Assembly (NCBI RefSeq): GCF_002878395.1
Contig: NW_025857900.1
Coordinates: 166,667 to 230,666 of the forward strand
Length of the DNA: 64,000 nt
From: Capsicum annuum
Taxonomy: Eukaryota > Streptophyta > Magnoliopsida > Solanales > Solanaceae
Direction of reading: 5' to 3'
In this document: positions 35,641 to 48,536 of the stretch, piece by piece
Layout: each line of letters begins with the position of its first letter
How positions within the stretch are numbered: the stretch's first letter is position 1
Translations under genes and position numbers: made by a program
The notes under the pieces: generated by a model
Database searches by the model: none
What the model was told of the DNA's origin: nothing
The model's input: only the letters and a program-made list of their open reading frames with translations

Positions 35641-38149
35641 TGTAATACCCCAAAGTTTTCTAACTGATTTCATCCCAAGAATGTCAAGTATTAGCTTCAA
35701 CATTGAATGATATCTATTCCATAGGGAATTTTTAATATTTCAGTTTTTTTTCATGTGGGAAATTTGATAAGATTTCCATTGATATAAAATTTTCCCAAAT
35801 CCGATAACCGGGTAAGAAGTTATGACTATTTAAAGTTTCCGTTGTAAAACAATGCTATATTAGTCATTGGTGCACCATGCCACAAGAGAAAATGGCATTT
35901 GAAAAATTCGAATAGGGTTCTGTTATAGTGGCACATCACACCAAACTTCAAGGTCACAAAGAAGTGGCAACGTGATGGCTCTGCGTCACGCCATCCCTCA
36001 GTTTTCAAATTGTCAAATTCCAGTGACACAGCGCGATAGCGCCGCGTTGCGCTAGGGGTTCAATTCAGGAATATTTCACTAAAATTACAAGACGCATACA
36101 GTGTTAAAATTGTCGATTTCCAACCCCTATTTAAGCCCTTTAACACAAGGTTCAGCTATTGGGAAAAACCTAAGGCTTTTCATAGGAAATCCAAAATCAA
36201 GAATTTCCTCGATCAATCTTCATGTATTTTTTAACCAAGGTATGTTTAGTGTTGATTCATGGATTCCTTCCATCTATGAAGCTCAATAACCTTGTTTTAT
36301 ATATAAATCATGGTGTTTATATTATGGGTTATTTGTAACCATTTTGTTGATGGTGATTGATTTCAAAGTTGGAATCTTTAATATCTTTTCATGAAATTAT
36401 GTTAATGTATGGATTGAAATCGATGAAATTGAGTTGAATGAAGGAACTTTGATGGATTAGATTAATGTCCATTCCTAAGACTATTGTTTTGCAAGCTAGG
36501 TGTTTGATAAAATGCCGAAGGGAATAGAAATTATGCCTTATGACTCAATAGAACCCAAATCATGAATCCATGTTTAACTTTTATGTTCAAATGACTTCTA
36601 TGCTATTAACATGCCTTGTAAATGTTGTGGATTGCTCATGAATTAGCCTTATGAAATTATGCCATGTTTACATGCAATCCTATTAATGTACAAGCTTATG
36701 ATAACCATTTACTTCATGAAATCCCCACACTTATTATATTATGTGTTATTGATGTTGGTCATGTATTCAAGAATGTCATGCCTTGTCAATTTCCCTCTAT
36801 TAAGTCCTGGGGATACTTGTATCTGACAAGTTAGCTGTATGCCTAGAGCCAGTGTCATGTTTCCACGATATCCTTAGTCAAGCCATGATCCATAGAATTA
36901 AGTCAGTCATGTGACTCAGGAAATCTCAGTCAGTTATTAGATCTTAGTAATGTTCCATAAGTCAATAGAATTCAGTTAATTCAGTCTACTTCAGTTGCGT
37001 AATTCAAGTTCAGTTTCAATTCTGGTAGGAGTAGGAATTAGTACCAAGTGAACCTCAGGATGGGAACTCACCTTTTATAAGGGTGTGATTCTTAGAAGCA
37101 ATCCTCGCATTCCAGAACTATGTAGACAACATAGGTTAAAACATCATAGCCTGATATATGAGGGGAGATAAGGTGGCTTAACCTGTTATATAAGGGTTCC
37201 CACCATTCTCACTATAGTTATCTGTTATATGAGGGTTACCCACAGATTTTCCTTACCAGTGGCGTGGTATTGACATCCTTCCATTAGGGTTACAGATTGG
37301 ATCCCAACTCAGCCATAACGACGTATTAGGGGCATGTCGTTAGATAACTACTTCCCACAGTTTCACTATCAGTCTCAGTAAAAGAACTTAGATAGTTCTT
37401 TAGATTTTAGGACTGTTAGATAGAGTACAAACCTCAGATAGTTCCATCAGATTTAGGACTATCAGATCCAGTCACTCATGTTATCAGTTGTATAGGTCAT
37501 CAGAACTCATGTTATTGGTACTCAGACTCAGTAATCATGTTACCACGATCTTAGTTTTAGTTACTATGTATTCATGTATGTATTCTCACGTTTATGTTAG
37601 TCAGTTAATCAGTATTGTTCATGCATATGAACCCCATGCATTCCGCCTACCTTACTTGCATACCAGTACATCCAAAGTATTGATATATTTACACTATGGT
37701 GTCTTATACCATAGGTTCAGAAGCACGAGCTCCAGAGCATCAGTAGTATTCCAGTCCCAACAGTCAGAGTTAGCAGTGAGTTCTCATCTTTTGAGGGTAT
37801 GATTATTTCTTTATTATCTCATTAATTAATTTATTAGTTGGAGTTAGTTGGGGACATATCCCATCAACTCCTTTTTTAGACAGTTCAGACAGTTAGAGGC
37901 TTTTTAGACTATCATGTTCAGTTAGTTATTTTAGTTGTTTTGGGTATTTCATACCCCACCCAGATGTTATATTTTATCAGATCTTATATCACAGTTTTGA
38001 ACCTTATGGCCTTTCAGTTCATGTTTTTCCATATTTATGTAGTATATCATGCAGTGTACAGGTACAGATATCATTTATGGGTTAGCTTGTGGTCCTTCGA
38101 GGTTATGAGCACCATATGGCATTCCGAGTACTAGATTTGGGGCATTACA
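35641..38149 (+). repeat. 3' LTR of element D (2509 bp)
   Basis: TGTAATACCCCAAAG...GGGGCATTACA. It aligns with the 5' LTR throughout, with many substitutions and small gaps. TATA-like tatttaa is at 36128-36134. It has the same CpG-rich block (35870-36055), paired 60-bp repeats (37380-37480) and conserved end. No protein gene. Confidence 0.94.
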
Positions 38150-40239
38150 ACAGTACTTCAACTGAGCAAACAATCCAAAACTTTGGCAAAATCTAAAGAC
38201 CGAAGGAAAAAGCTAAAGAAACCATCATCAAGTGTCAACGGGCTATCACTTGAGTATGTGCCTATCATAATCCATTGAACTGAAGAAGACTAATAAGGCA
38301 GAAAAAAGGTAGGCTTATCCAGCCTATAGGTGAAACCCAAATCGAGACAAATTTGAAAGTGAAGGCTGCACCCAAGCTCTACAACTCTAGTTGAAACCTC
38401 AACACTAAGGATGAACTACCCGATCTCAACTATCTAAGAAAATTTTATAGATGGGTAAGCATACATACTCCAAATTTGTCATATATTCTAAGTCTTCATT
38501 CCAAAGTGTCAAGATTCCAAACCAGAGTCAACAAGTCTAAACCAAAGGAAGAACCTAGCTCACCCTCACTAACCAAGACTAGGCATATCCCCATTGAATC
38601 CTATTAGAGTTGAAATTAAGACACAGCTGAGAAACATAAACACAATGGAGGATAAACCATAGGCTGAAAGCATAACAATGAACGCCATATCTGCTGGAGG
38701 GCATGAATCATCAAAGCATACCCAAGAACTCACTAGGGCTGCAAATTGTAATAGTGATAATCAAAACTCTAGCAACTTGAAGAAATACAACCATAGATGA
38801 AAACTAGTCAACCCAATACTCCATCTTGACAAGGAATTCTCATAGGCACATATCACCAAGGAGAAGCACTCCACAAAGTCACATTAGGCTAAACAAATAC
38901 TGAAATAAGGATTGCCTAAATCCACCTATTTTATTCCAACTTTAACTCAATTAAACCATGAATAACACCACAAAAAATAGAGAACCTACTTCAATATCAA
39001 TACCAAGGACAAGGCTACTATTAAGAAATGAATCAAGAATCTCAAGATAATGAATTTTCAATTTGCCAACTTAAGAAGCAGTCAGAGGAAAACATCACCT
39101 ATCTCCATCTCCCTTAACTCTATTAGAATAAAACTAACATCACGACAAGAATGGATTACTTAACTATATACCAATACCAAGATCAAATTATCACAAAGAG
39201 ATGAAACCAACAAACCTGAAAGGCAATCCCAAGACCCCTCAGCATCAACATCAAGACCATTATCGGATGATGAACTAGCCAAATTAGAAGAACGAATCCT
39301 GTACTAGTAAACCTCAGAAATAGGATATAAGGATAAGGATAGCCAAATGCTAAAATTTCAGCAAATAAGATGGAAAATCCTAGAATCTCAAACACAAAAA
39401 TAGGAAATATAACCAAATTTCCAACTCTAAAAGTATTATAGAACAACGAAATGCCAACTTACCTTCACTTTCATAGCCCACTCAACAACCAGCATAGCCT
39501 CTCTAACAAAAAGAAACAACTAACCTCACCCCGCTATAAAGAGAAAATCATCCAACTGATCTAGTCGCTTAGGCCAATAAATAAGAATTATGAGGACAGA
39601 AATTTTAACTAGATAATACTAGTCTAGTTGTCTATCTAGTAAGAATCAATCAACTTTAGACAATGATAATAGTAATAACAGTAATGGAAATACTTGTATA
39701 TGAAGTTGGTGGTACCAAAAAAAGAACATCGATGACAAGTACCACTCTAGGGCCATGAGAAGGCCAATATGTCGGGGTTAATAGGACTCAAACACAAATG
39801 ATACACCCCTAGGGAAATATCAATACTGGTCCAATATATCCACTACCAAAATAAATCACCACGGGGATATTCATATAATCATGAACTGTACACTACCAAG
39901 GCACACAACAATCAATATAAAAATACCAAGGCATACAATCATCGATAGGTTTGAAAACCCCTATTCAAATTGAACAGAAAGTAAGGGCAGGAAATAAAAT
40001 ATGCACCTAAATGGTGGAAATTTTTTCATAAGCCTAATGTTCCCCAAAGAGTATGAATCTATAAGGGTTTAAACTCGGGTTAAACATCTGAATAACTAAT
40101 TGAGGCACTAAGCGCACTACCTGTAAATGAGGGAACCACATCTCTACGAGACTAATTTGGATGATCTTAATAGATAATAATCCCATATTAGGAATACTCT
40201 CTGGACTAATGACCAGTCTTTCAACAATCACAGAAAACC
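38150..40239 (-). other. unassigned retroelement-derived sequence, no gene
   Basis: No convincing coding domain on either strand. It lies between the right end of element D and a minus-strand gag remnant, so it is probably the downstream part of that old element. The frame 39183-39446 on the minus strand is hydrophobic and shows no known domain. The pol motifs expected after a gag were sought and not found. Confidence 0.4.
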
Positions 40240-41060
40240 CCTGAACCCCTAACCTATCGAGAAACATAAAGACACTCCCTGATAAAATAACCATCCTCCC
40301 CATAATCATAATATGGATTAGAAGTATTGGTGAGAAACATATGGTAACTCTGTCTAAGTAACCAAATCACATTTCGGGGACTTTCTAGACCCGTGCCAAT
40401 CTCACCATAACTAAAAAAAGCTCTAAGAGTACTCTGAGGCACTACACTCACTAATCTAGAATAGTCTCCATGACCTAAAAATCCATATAAAATTTTCCCC
40501 AAGGTCTAGCAAGAAATCCGCCTATTATGAACACCACGACGGATCTGAGAGCCACCTATAAGTTGAGATGCCACCTGTATAGAACTGACACACTGCAAGT
40601 AAAGTTGATCCCTATTGGAAGGATCCTTACTCCCAAAAAGAATACTAATAATACTGTACTAATAATATGATCTCTTACTTTCACCTTCATAAGACTTAAG
40701 ATATGTTTTCTCTATGTCCCTCATGATCAACAACCTTAGAAAAACGACCAAATAGCTATCAAATGCTAGGTTACTAAATAGAGTGCCAGATCTAATCCTC
40801 CAATAAATCTATGCACCATCTTATGCTCTAAAAGATATATCATATGAATATATCTAGACCACTCAAGAAACCTAGTATCATATTTCAAAACAGATACGAA
40901 ACCCTATTGAACACAAACAAACCCAACTCTAGCCTGAGAACTGCTCATTAAACCAGACCTTATCTTTGACTATGAGGTATCCATAAAAAGGATTAGAATC
41001 CCCAAAACCTGAATCTTAAAGGGAAAAAATAGTGACAAACTTTACCTAAGCCTCGTCTAG
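40240..41060 (-). pseudogene. gag: gag-like remnant of an old minus-strand gypsy element
   Basis: On the minus strand, 40902-40799 gives SVLKYDTRFLEWSRYIHMI and then EHKMVHRFIGGLD. This matches the helix pattern (F-x2-L-S-R-Y ... R-R-F-I-x-G-L) of gypsy gag capsid domains. Further on, the minus frame 40502-40254 ends with YYDYGEDGYFIREC, a decayed CCHC knuckle with Cys to Tyr/Asp and His to Tyr changes. A possible second knuckle lies close behind it. It differs from the gag of A, B, D and E, so it belongs to another gypsy lineage. Confidence 0.6.
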
Positions 41061-41396
41061 CCCCAAATCTTCCAAAAAATGCTGAAGATCTTTGGTATTA
41101 ATCTTTGACTCTATAGTTGGAATCTGCATTAAAACTTTGGAAATATGTGTTGAGTCTTATTCATATCTATCGATAACCTTGTATCATCCATCTGGAATAG
41201 AATAGGGTCAAAGAATGTGTTAGAGGTTTATATAAATATGGAACATGATAAAGATTTAAGAATAAAATTTCCTAAAAATACCCTGTAGACTCTCTATGAT
41301 AGGATACAGACATTGTCATATCAATCTGTAGGATCTACTAGACACTTAGCTCCTTTACCTACACACCAGTAAACTTAGGGTCCAATACTAATTTTC
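41061..41396. other. flank between minus-strand gag remnant and element E
   Basis: No gene or repeat could be recognised. It probably belongs to the upstream (leader) part of the minus-strand element. Element E begins at 41397, and the five bases before it (TTTTC) would be its left target copy. Confidence 0.4.
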
Positions 41397-43823
41397 TATA
41401 ATCGCCCGCATTTTCTTACCATAATCTAAATACCAATACATGAGTATTCATATATAAAATTTTCTAAATACTCATTAAATTTTAGTTTAGAGCCTCCTAT
41501 AGCATAGGAAATTGAATTAGCTTTCCAACGATATAAAATTTGCCCAAATTTGATAATCGGGTAAGAAGTTATGGAAATTTTAAGTTTCAATCATTAAACA
41601 CCATCATTTTAACCCTTATCGCGTTACAGAGTAGTATAAATGATGATTGGAAATTTCTAGTGAAGGTGTGCAATCTTCGCGCCAAAGGCCAAATTGACAT
41701 TTGTAGTTTCTAGTGTCTCTCTGTGATTCCACTGTGTTGCGGTGAGCTTCCAGGTCACAAACAAGATGGCAATGCAATTACACCGCGTCATGGCAATATG
41801 TATTTTCCTAATTTTCCCTTTTGTAGTGGCTTGGCACGATAGTGGCGCATCGCGCCAAGGGTGAAAATTGGGAATTTTTCCAGTTTTGTGATTTTAAATT
41901 ATAGGGGCCGTTTGATCTTTTATGATGCCCCCAAATTTTCCTAAACACGGGATTTAACCCTAAGAAAGAACTATTTGCCTACTTTCACATTATTCTCTCA
42001 AATTAAAATCAACTTTCTTCAAGAACAAGAACCTTAACTCTCAAATTCAAGGCCAAATCTCAAGAACTCTCCATCAATCCTCCTAAATTCATTATCCCAG
42101 GTATGTTATATGTTCATCCATGGATTCCTTTCATCCATGAAGTCTATGTATCCTATTTAAATTATAAAATTTTGATCTTTGCAAGTTAATAGATTTTAAA
42201 TTATGATTTCACCCATGAATCTCCATATACTATTGATTTTATACCATGATTCAATGAAATTATTGTTGTTATTCAATCCTCCATGTTTTAATATTATTAT
42301 CTATTGAATTAAACCATTAATTAATACTATTATGTCGAATTCATGCTATTTGTATAAGTTCCATGACATTCCTATGATTGTCTTAAACCATGCACTACAA
42401 ATGTTTGATAAAAAGTTTACTAGAGTGATTGATTTAATAAAAGCCTTCATGCTTTGTCCCCCAAGCTTTAGTGTCATTTTACCATTGTTGTTTTTGAGTC
42501 TTGGGGGTATTGAATACCTAAAAAAACATAGTTTTTTATGTAGTCTAGTCTCAGTACATTATAGAATAGTCTTTAGAACATACTATGAGAATTATCAGAA
42601 TAGTCAGATATCAGTCAGTTAAACTCAGAATAGTATAGCATTTCAGTGTCTTTCAGTTAGGAGTAGGATTTAGCACCAAGCGAGTGTAGGGATGGCGGCT
42701 TCCCCATCAGATAGCTAGAGTCGTTAGTAGCAGTCCCTATACTCCAGAACTACATAGCCAACATTGGATATGAGAAGTCACTCATTAGATTAGGCTTGAC
42801 TATCTTGTATTGGTCACCCATCATTTCAGGCTTAACACCCTTAGTCCTTTGGACATTATATCAGTTTAGTGGATCCACATAGCCAGTGTTAGTACCCATG
42901 GAACGATATTAACACCATTCCAACTGGGGTTACAGGTTGGACCTAGATTAGCTCAGCTTCGGAAATGTCGGTTAGATGATACCTCCCATAGTCTCAAACA
43001 CAGTCTCAGTTATAGTCTCAGTTCAGTTATTCAATTTTAGTGTGTTTGACCAAAGTATATAGATTTTAGTTATTTCAGTATTCCAGTTTACAGATTTTAC
43101 TAAGTTCATGTTATATGTTTGGTCATGCATCCTCAGTATCTATAGATTTTCACATATCTTTAGTATTTATAAATTTTTATGCATACTCAGTATATATTCC
43201 CATTACCTACAGATTTCATTCTCTTTATTCAGTACTCTATGCTTTACATGCATACTGAGTTAATTATTAATTTTTTTCATAAAACCATGTATATTAGCCT
43301 ACCTCACTTAGCATGTCAGTATATTTAAAGTACTGATCGTACACCTTTTCTTTTGTTCTATGATGTATTATATTATAGGTTCTGATGCTCAGTTCCTGAT
43401 TCGGGATTAGACTTATCAGATCCTCAGCAGTAGTAGTGGTGAGTCCTCATACTTCGAGGACAGGCTTACTTTATTTTATGTCTCAGTTTCGTATTTAGTT
43501 GTATTTAGTTGGGGCCTATCCCATAAACTCATATTCATTCAATTTTAGAGGCTTATAAGAAATTAGAGACAGTTATTCAGTATTCAGACATTACAGTTAG
43601 TTATCCAGTTTATCAATATTTTATAAGATAAAGTCAGTTATTTCTATAGACTCATATATTAGTTTTGAATCCAGTTATTAAAGTCTTATGGCATATCAGC
43701 ATTCTTTCGCATTTATGATCATGTTATTTAATGCTCACAGCAGGTATAAATCATGGGTTAGCTTGTGGTCCCTTGGGACTATAAGAACCATTGAATCCTA
43801 GGGTGTGCTCTCGGGGAATTTCA
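41397..43823 (+). repeat. 5' LTR of element E (2427 bp)
   Basis: The start TATAATCGCCCGC is a decayed TGTAATACCCCG, judged from alignment with the 3' LTR start at 63664. The end GGGGAATTTCA lies just before the primer site. The segment attgaattagctttccaac followed by gggtaagaagttatgg (41512-41575) is nearly the same in the 3' LTR. The frame 42332-42622 is open for 96 codons but shows no known domain. Confidence 0.85.
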
Positions 43824-43827
43824 AACA

Positions 43828-43840
43828 TAGTATCAGAGCC
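43828..43840 (+). promoter_or_regulatory. primer binding site, element E
   Basis: TAGTATCAGAGCC, four bases after the LTR end, differs by one base from the initiator tRNA-Met complement seen in element D. Confidence 0.82.
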
Positions 43841-44029
43841 TAAGGTTTTAAAGTGTCCTAGAAAGTCTGAAAGCTGCGTCAAGTACAATCTTGTGCATGG
43901 GTGCGTAGCGCGCCACACTTATGGACGAGAGGATACAAGGTATTTAGGAAAAAGTTTCCCTTCTTTTAGTAAGCATGAGTTCCAGTTAATCTCCCTATCT
44001 AATACATTTCTTTCTTCTATTTATAGAAC

Positions 44030-45235
44030 ATGCCTCCCAAGAAGAACAAAAGAAGAATAGGAAACCAGCACGCCCCTCAGCCCATCTAGGCAGATCCTCT
44101 AGATGAGCATGTCCCTCACATAAAATTCAAAGCCGCGTTCACTACTCTAGCAAACTCCGTAGCAGAATAGAATGAATGACTAACTGCTATTTTCGCCAAC
44201 CCGATGGCCAATACTGATGCAACTAGGATTTGGGATTCAACCAGATGAATACTCCTTCTTTTACGAGATCTAAGTCTGAAGAGGATCCATAGGAATTCTT
44301 AGATATGATTCAGAAGGTCACAAATGCTATGGGGGTGACATCTATTCAGAGTACTGAGGTGGCTGCATACCAGTTACAGGATGTAGCCCATACTTGGTTT
44401 AAGCAGTGAAAGGTTGACAGGGGTGTAGATGCAGGGCCTGTATAATGGGAAGACTTTACCATAACTTTCTTCGATAGATTTTTCCTATTAGAGTTGAGAA
44501 AGGCTAAGGTGTTAGAGTTTATTAACTGGAGGTAGGGAAGCATGAGCGTGAGGGAGTATTCCCTTAAGTTTACTTATTTAGATCGATATGCTCCTCATGT
44601 GGTAGCTAATAACAGGTCCAAGATGAGTAAGTTTGTGTTTGGTATATCAGATAGTGTGGTCAAGAAGTGTAAGATATCAATGCTGATTAGTGAGATAGGC
44701 TTATCTAAGATGATGGTCCATGTTCAATAGATAAAAAAACAAAAGATTAAAGAGAATGAGAGAGGAAATAAGAGGGCTAGGGTAGGTAGTTTTAAACTCA
44801 GTCAGCCAAAGTCAAAGGGTGGTGACCTTCCTCAATTTCATCAGAGGTCTTCATCCCCAACTCCTTCTTCAACCAGTGCTCCTATACTTAAATTCAGAAA
44901 TGACAATAGGGATAGAGCACCAGGATCTAAGTCCCAAGTCATTGTTAGCAGTGCTTGTACAAGTTCTCTATGTCAAAAATGTAGTAGACACCATCAGGGT
45001 AAGTGTAGAGAGGATAGTGATGTATTCTTTGGGTGTGGCAAGCCAGGCCATCAGATTTAGGAGTGTCGAGTAGTTGCTCAGAAAGGTAGGGATGTGCGCC
45101 AACAGGGCCAGTTGTCAGTTCCAACTGATCGCCCAACTCAACAGCGTGAAATTTTCAGTGCCACCAGTGGTCAGCATCGGAATAGATTATATGTTATTCA
45201 GTCCCTCTAAGATCAGGAAAATTCTCCTAATGTAG
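44030..45235 (+). pseudogene. gag: gag (element E)
   Basis: The start ATGCCTCCCAAGAAG (44030) encodes MPPKKNKRR. Capsid-domain pieces follow: TTLANSVAE near 44140, then a frameshifted stretch with ATRIWDS, then VREYSLKFTYLDRYAPHVV at 44542-44730. The zinc knuckle is nearly intact at about 45025-45066, reading FGCGKPGHQI, then a stop where an arginine is expected, then EC. Upstream CQKCSRHHQGKC is the pre-knuckle motif. Stops, including one at 44088, make it a pseudogene, but it is the fullest gag in the window. Confidence 0.87.
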
Positions 45236-45605
45236 TTACTGGTACGTTGCAGGTTTTTCACTTACAAGTTTATGCCTTACTAGACCCTAGTGCTTCTCTT
45301 TTTTTTGTAACTCCATATATAGCCATAAATTTAGGAGTCAGTCTCAAAACTCTAGTAGATCCCTTTTCAGTGTCTACCCCAGTAGGTGTTTCCATTGTAG
45401 CTAGATAGGTATACAGGAACTGTTCGATCACAATATCTCAGAAAGTTATTTCAGTTAATCCCATAGAGTTAGACATGATAAATTTTGACATTATTCTCAA
45501 CATAAATTGGCTCCACTTATGTTATGCCTCAGTTGATTGTAACAATAGAATAGTTCATTTTTAATTCCCAAATGAACCAGTCCTTGAATAGAGGGGTAGT
45601 ACCAC
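45236..45605 (+). pseudogene. pol: pol: protease (element E)
   Basis: VVTGTLQVFHLQVYALLDPSASL at about 45232-45300 is the active-site strand, with D-P-S-A in place of the D-[ST]-G-A triad. Downstream MINFDIILNINWLHL is the second conserved strand. The reading is cut by a non-autonomous LTR element at 45606 (target copy ACCAC, 45601-45605). Confidence 0.83.
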
Positions 45606-46186
45606 TGATACGGGTTAAAGAGGCCTCTTAGTACTCGAGGACATGAAGCGTGAGTAAAACCCTAAGCTTGTGGTGCTGGCCATCCAAGGAACAAGCTTTA
45701 AAGTGTTAAGAACAAGTCCCAGTACTCCAAAACTATTCAAGGAGTACACTACAAGGCCGCCCCTTTGCTTAGGCTCATTAAGGGACTTATGGTCATTTTT
45801 GTAATAAGTGTTGCCCTAGTCTATAAATAGAAATTTTAGGTTATTTTGTCATTTAGTCTTTGATGATATATTTTGTAAACTCTGTGAGAGTGTCTTTCAA
45901 GGTGGATATCCTTGTGGCAAGTGTGGACATCACTTGTGTTGATAATAACTTTAGAAATTGTAGTTGCTTCGGAATCCAATTCCCTTGAGATCCCATAAGA
46001 GTTTAGGTGTTTAATAATACTTGTTGTATGTGTTTTGTTGTTTAATATACATCTTAGTTCTTAAACTTGCAGTATTTCATGTCTCACTATCTATCCTTTT
46101 AGTTATTGTCATCTTGTATCCATTTGTTTTGCTTGTTCTTATCACGTTGTGGACTATTTTGTGATTTTGTGGGATGTTTTGTATCA
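45606..46186 (+). repeat. 5' LTR of the non-autonomous element
   Basis: It starts TGATACGGGTT and ends TTTGTATCA. A clear TATA box (TATAAATA) is at 45822-45829, so the RNA start should lie near 45850. It aligns with 48537-49117 along its whole length. Confidence 0.92.
45822..45829 (+). promoter_or_regulatory. TATA box in 5' LTR of the non-autonomous element
   Basis: TATAAATA, conserved at the equivalent place in the 3' LTR (48753-48760). It is the best promoter-like box in the window. Confidence 0.7.
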
Positions 46187-46188
46187 TT

Positions 46189-46201
46189 TTGTATCAAAGA
46201 A
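46189..46201 (+). promoter_or_regulatory. decayed primer binding site of the non-autonomous element
   Basis: TTGTATCAAAGAA two bases after the LTR matches the initiator tRNA-Met site TGGTATCAGAGCA at 10 of 13 positions. Confidence 0.6.
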
Positions 46202-47515
46202 ATCATTGATTTTGTTCCCATGATATAAATCTTAGGCTTGTTCACTCAAAAAAATTTTAAAAAAAGTTGTTGAAAATCTAAAAAACTCAAAAATAGTAAT
46301 CTTATCTATGTTTTTTTGCTTAGGCCGAAATTTGAAGCCTAATTTTCTTGTGATTTTTGTGTGTTTTTTGTGTTTTAGTGTTATATCTTTGTTTCCTAAC
46401 ATTAGAAAAGGTGTCCAAGGTCGAAAATCTCACAAAAAGAAGTTATTCCATGGGTTTGGTGTCTTGGCCAAAGTGGTATTGTTGTTTGGCCGAATTTGTG
46501 TCTAGATTTAGGTGTTGTTTTGACTGTCTTTGTTGTTTCTTGTGTTGGTTTTCTTTCTCTCTAACACTACTTGAGTCTTACCCAAGTTCTTGAGCCAAAA
46601 AAATTTAAGTTGTTGTGGGAAGAGTGGACGGTTTTGTTGTTGTTGTTGGAGTTCTTGTGTTGTGTTGAAGAAGTCTTATAAAAGGTTTTTGTTTGATCCT
46701 AATTCAAAGGGAAGAGAGTATGGGTTCTTTTTAGTCTTGAAACAACTTTAAAGACATTATAAAAGGGTAAAAAGAACAAAATACCTCCCAAAAGTCTTCA
46801 CACCAAAAGAGGGTAAATTTATTTTTCTACACCAGCTAAAGGAGGAAAAAGGGACAAGACCTCCAAAAGGTTGTCTTGTCATTTTGGTGCAAGTAGGTGA
46901 AAGACTTTATGAGTCCTTAAAATGGATTCTATACCTTGTTTTTCCCATACATTGGCCGAAATTCTCCTTTCCATACATGAAATTGAACAACTAGTTTCTT
47001 GAAACAAAAAATTTTCAACTTCAACCACATTCCAATGTCCAATAGTTAAGTTCCACATCATCAAAGAGCTCGAGAACATTGGATATTCTAGTTTCACTTT
47101 CCTATTTCCATTAGTTTCAATTATTTTGATTCTCATGCTAATTAGCAAAACTAGTAAATACCTACTAGGCTGTAAATTAGTTTTTGAGTACGCATTCTTT
47201 CGTATTAAGCATTGTATTGTGTTCTTTTCTCATTTTTAAGTCATAGTATTTTATTTAGTCCAAAGTTCGAACAGTATTTCTTGAGTTGTTTCAACAAGAA
47301 TCTACTCTAACCTCGAGCCACAATTGGTACCAAGTAACCTCATTGGAGTATAAGCGAGCTATCAATACGTGTGAGGCCAATAGAGTAAATACTTCAAAAG
47401 TGTGAGCTTGAGAGATTGTGGACTATTTTGAGATGAATTGTGGACTGATTTTTCCAAACCTTTAATGTGTTTGAAGTTTTTGTGTTGTTTTTTTAGTAGT
47501 TCTGGATAGGTACAA
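46202..47515 (+). other. leader of the non-autonomous element, no gene
   Basis: Non-coding by inspection and T-rich. Open frames at 46308-46505, 46357-46593 (plus) and 46879-47148 (minus) show no domain. The length fits an untranslated leader carrying packaging signals, which is an inference. Confidence 0.5.
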
Positions 47516-47606
47516 TGGCAGATGAAGGTGAAATGCCTAGTTAGTTAAAATCCACTATGGTAAAGCTTGATGTCATGGATAGCCGCTTGGGATATTTTGA
47601 AGGGAA

Positions 47607-48026
47607 ATGAAGAGAATGGAAGGACAAATGGAAAGAATTAAAAGAATAATGGATAGAATGGAAGGACGAATAGAAAGGACAGAAAGCTCTATTTGCCAGA
47701 AGTTGGATAACTTGATAGAGCATCCAAGATTTCCTAATCCAATTCCCGTGAGTGGCCAAGCTCAACATGAGCTACTAGGTCATCAAACTAACTCTTGCAC
47801 TCTAGTGAATAAGGATAATAACCAACTAAGTGTGAATGATAGTTTATCTTTAGGTGAGCTGAATATGCCTTTATTTTGTGATGATAATGTACAACTTGAG
47901 ATTGTGGATACACTAGTTGATCCACCTAGTGTTGAAGCCATTGTGGCAAGTAATAGTACATTGTCTTATGGAAGTCATGAAGACCAACTTATGTATGAAA
48001 ATGGTGATGTTGAACATGTTGGCTGA
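47607..48026 (+). CDS. hypothetical protein of the non-autonomous LTR element (139 aa)
   Basis: Open from ATG at 47607 to the stop at 48024-48026. Residues 1-35 are rich in Glu, Arg, Met and Ile with a heptad-like spacing (MKRMEGQMERIKRIMDRMEG), so a coiled coil is likely. The rest is acidic with low complexity. I do not recognise a family. It has no zinc knuckle and no polymerase motif. An earlier ATG at 47516 (MADEGEMPS, then stop) in another frame suggests the original protein was longer and is now frameshifted. It may be a gag-like or hijacked protein. Expression is unproven. Confidence 0.4.
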   Translation: MKRMEGQMERIKRIMDRMEGRIERTESSICQKLDNLIEHPRFPNPIPVSGQAQHELLGHQTNSCTLVNKDNNQLSVNDSLSLGELNMPLFCDDNVQLEIVDTLVDPPSVEAIVASNSTLSYGSHEDQLMYENGDVEHVG

Positions 48027-48121
48027 TTGACTAAGAATGACCCTCTAGTTGTTTTTGTTGTATATCATGCGAGTATAGAGGGAATATTTGATCATAATTG
48101 TAGTAGTATTGTGGTAATGAA

Positions 48122-48536
48122 TTGTGTCCCCAACCCATTCCCATGATACTCCACCAATTTAACCCCGGTGATCATTTGAAATACAGTGAAGATGTCTTTT
48201 GGAATGACTTGAATGTGCATAGAATGTATGGTTTTCCTATATCAACTTTCAAGCCTATTTGTTGTTCCAAGAAGAGTCTAAGTTTTCCACTTGATATGCA
48301 AATCTTGTTCCTTGTTTCTTGTCATACTTATGTCGGGTACCTAATTTAATCTCTTGGGAGGGTATTTGGGAAAGAGGGATATTTGGTTGTATGTTAAGTT
48401 TGAGCCACCTTAGAAAGATGCTATGATTGATTTCACTAATCCTAATCCTCATACCTTGAGGAACTTGTTATCTTGTCCTTCCTATTGCTTTTCAAGGTTC
48501 AGATTCAAGGATAAATCCATTCTATGAAGAGGAGGA
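48122..48536 (+). pseudogene. second coding-like remnant of the non-autonomous element
   Basis: 48122-48349 reads FNPGDHLKYSEDVFWNDLNVHRMYG-like residues with a protein-like composition, then stops. A further frame to about 48480 carries short hydrophobic pieces. No known domain is recognised. A purine tract (gaagaggagga, 48526-48536) follows directly and acts as the likely plus-strand primer for the 3' LTR. Confidence 0.35.

Larger units (their letters stand above)
25567..38149 (+). mobile_element. Ty3/gypsy element D, both LTRs, with nested solo LTR
   Basis: LTRs 25567-28093 and 35641-38149 both start TGTAATACCCCAAAG and end in GxxTTACA. The flanks are ACACT (25562-25566) and ACAGT (38150-38154), a 5-bp target duplication with one mismatch. 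A primer binding site, gag, pol and a polypurine tract follow in normal order. A 2575-bp solo LTR interrupts the RT. Without that guest the element is about 10.0 kb. The LTRs differ at many positions by eye, so insertion is old. Confidence 0.95.

Noticed and set aside
47541..47768. 75-codon minus-strand frame rich in Ser, His and Phe
   Set aside because: It is the antisense shadow of the charged repeat of the plus-strand ORF at 47607.
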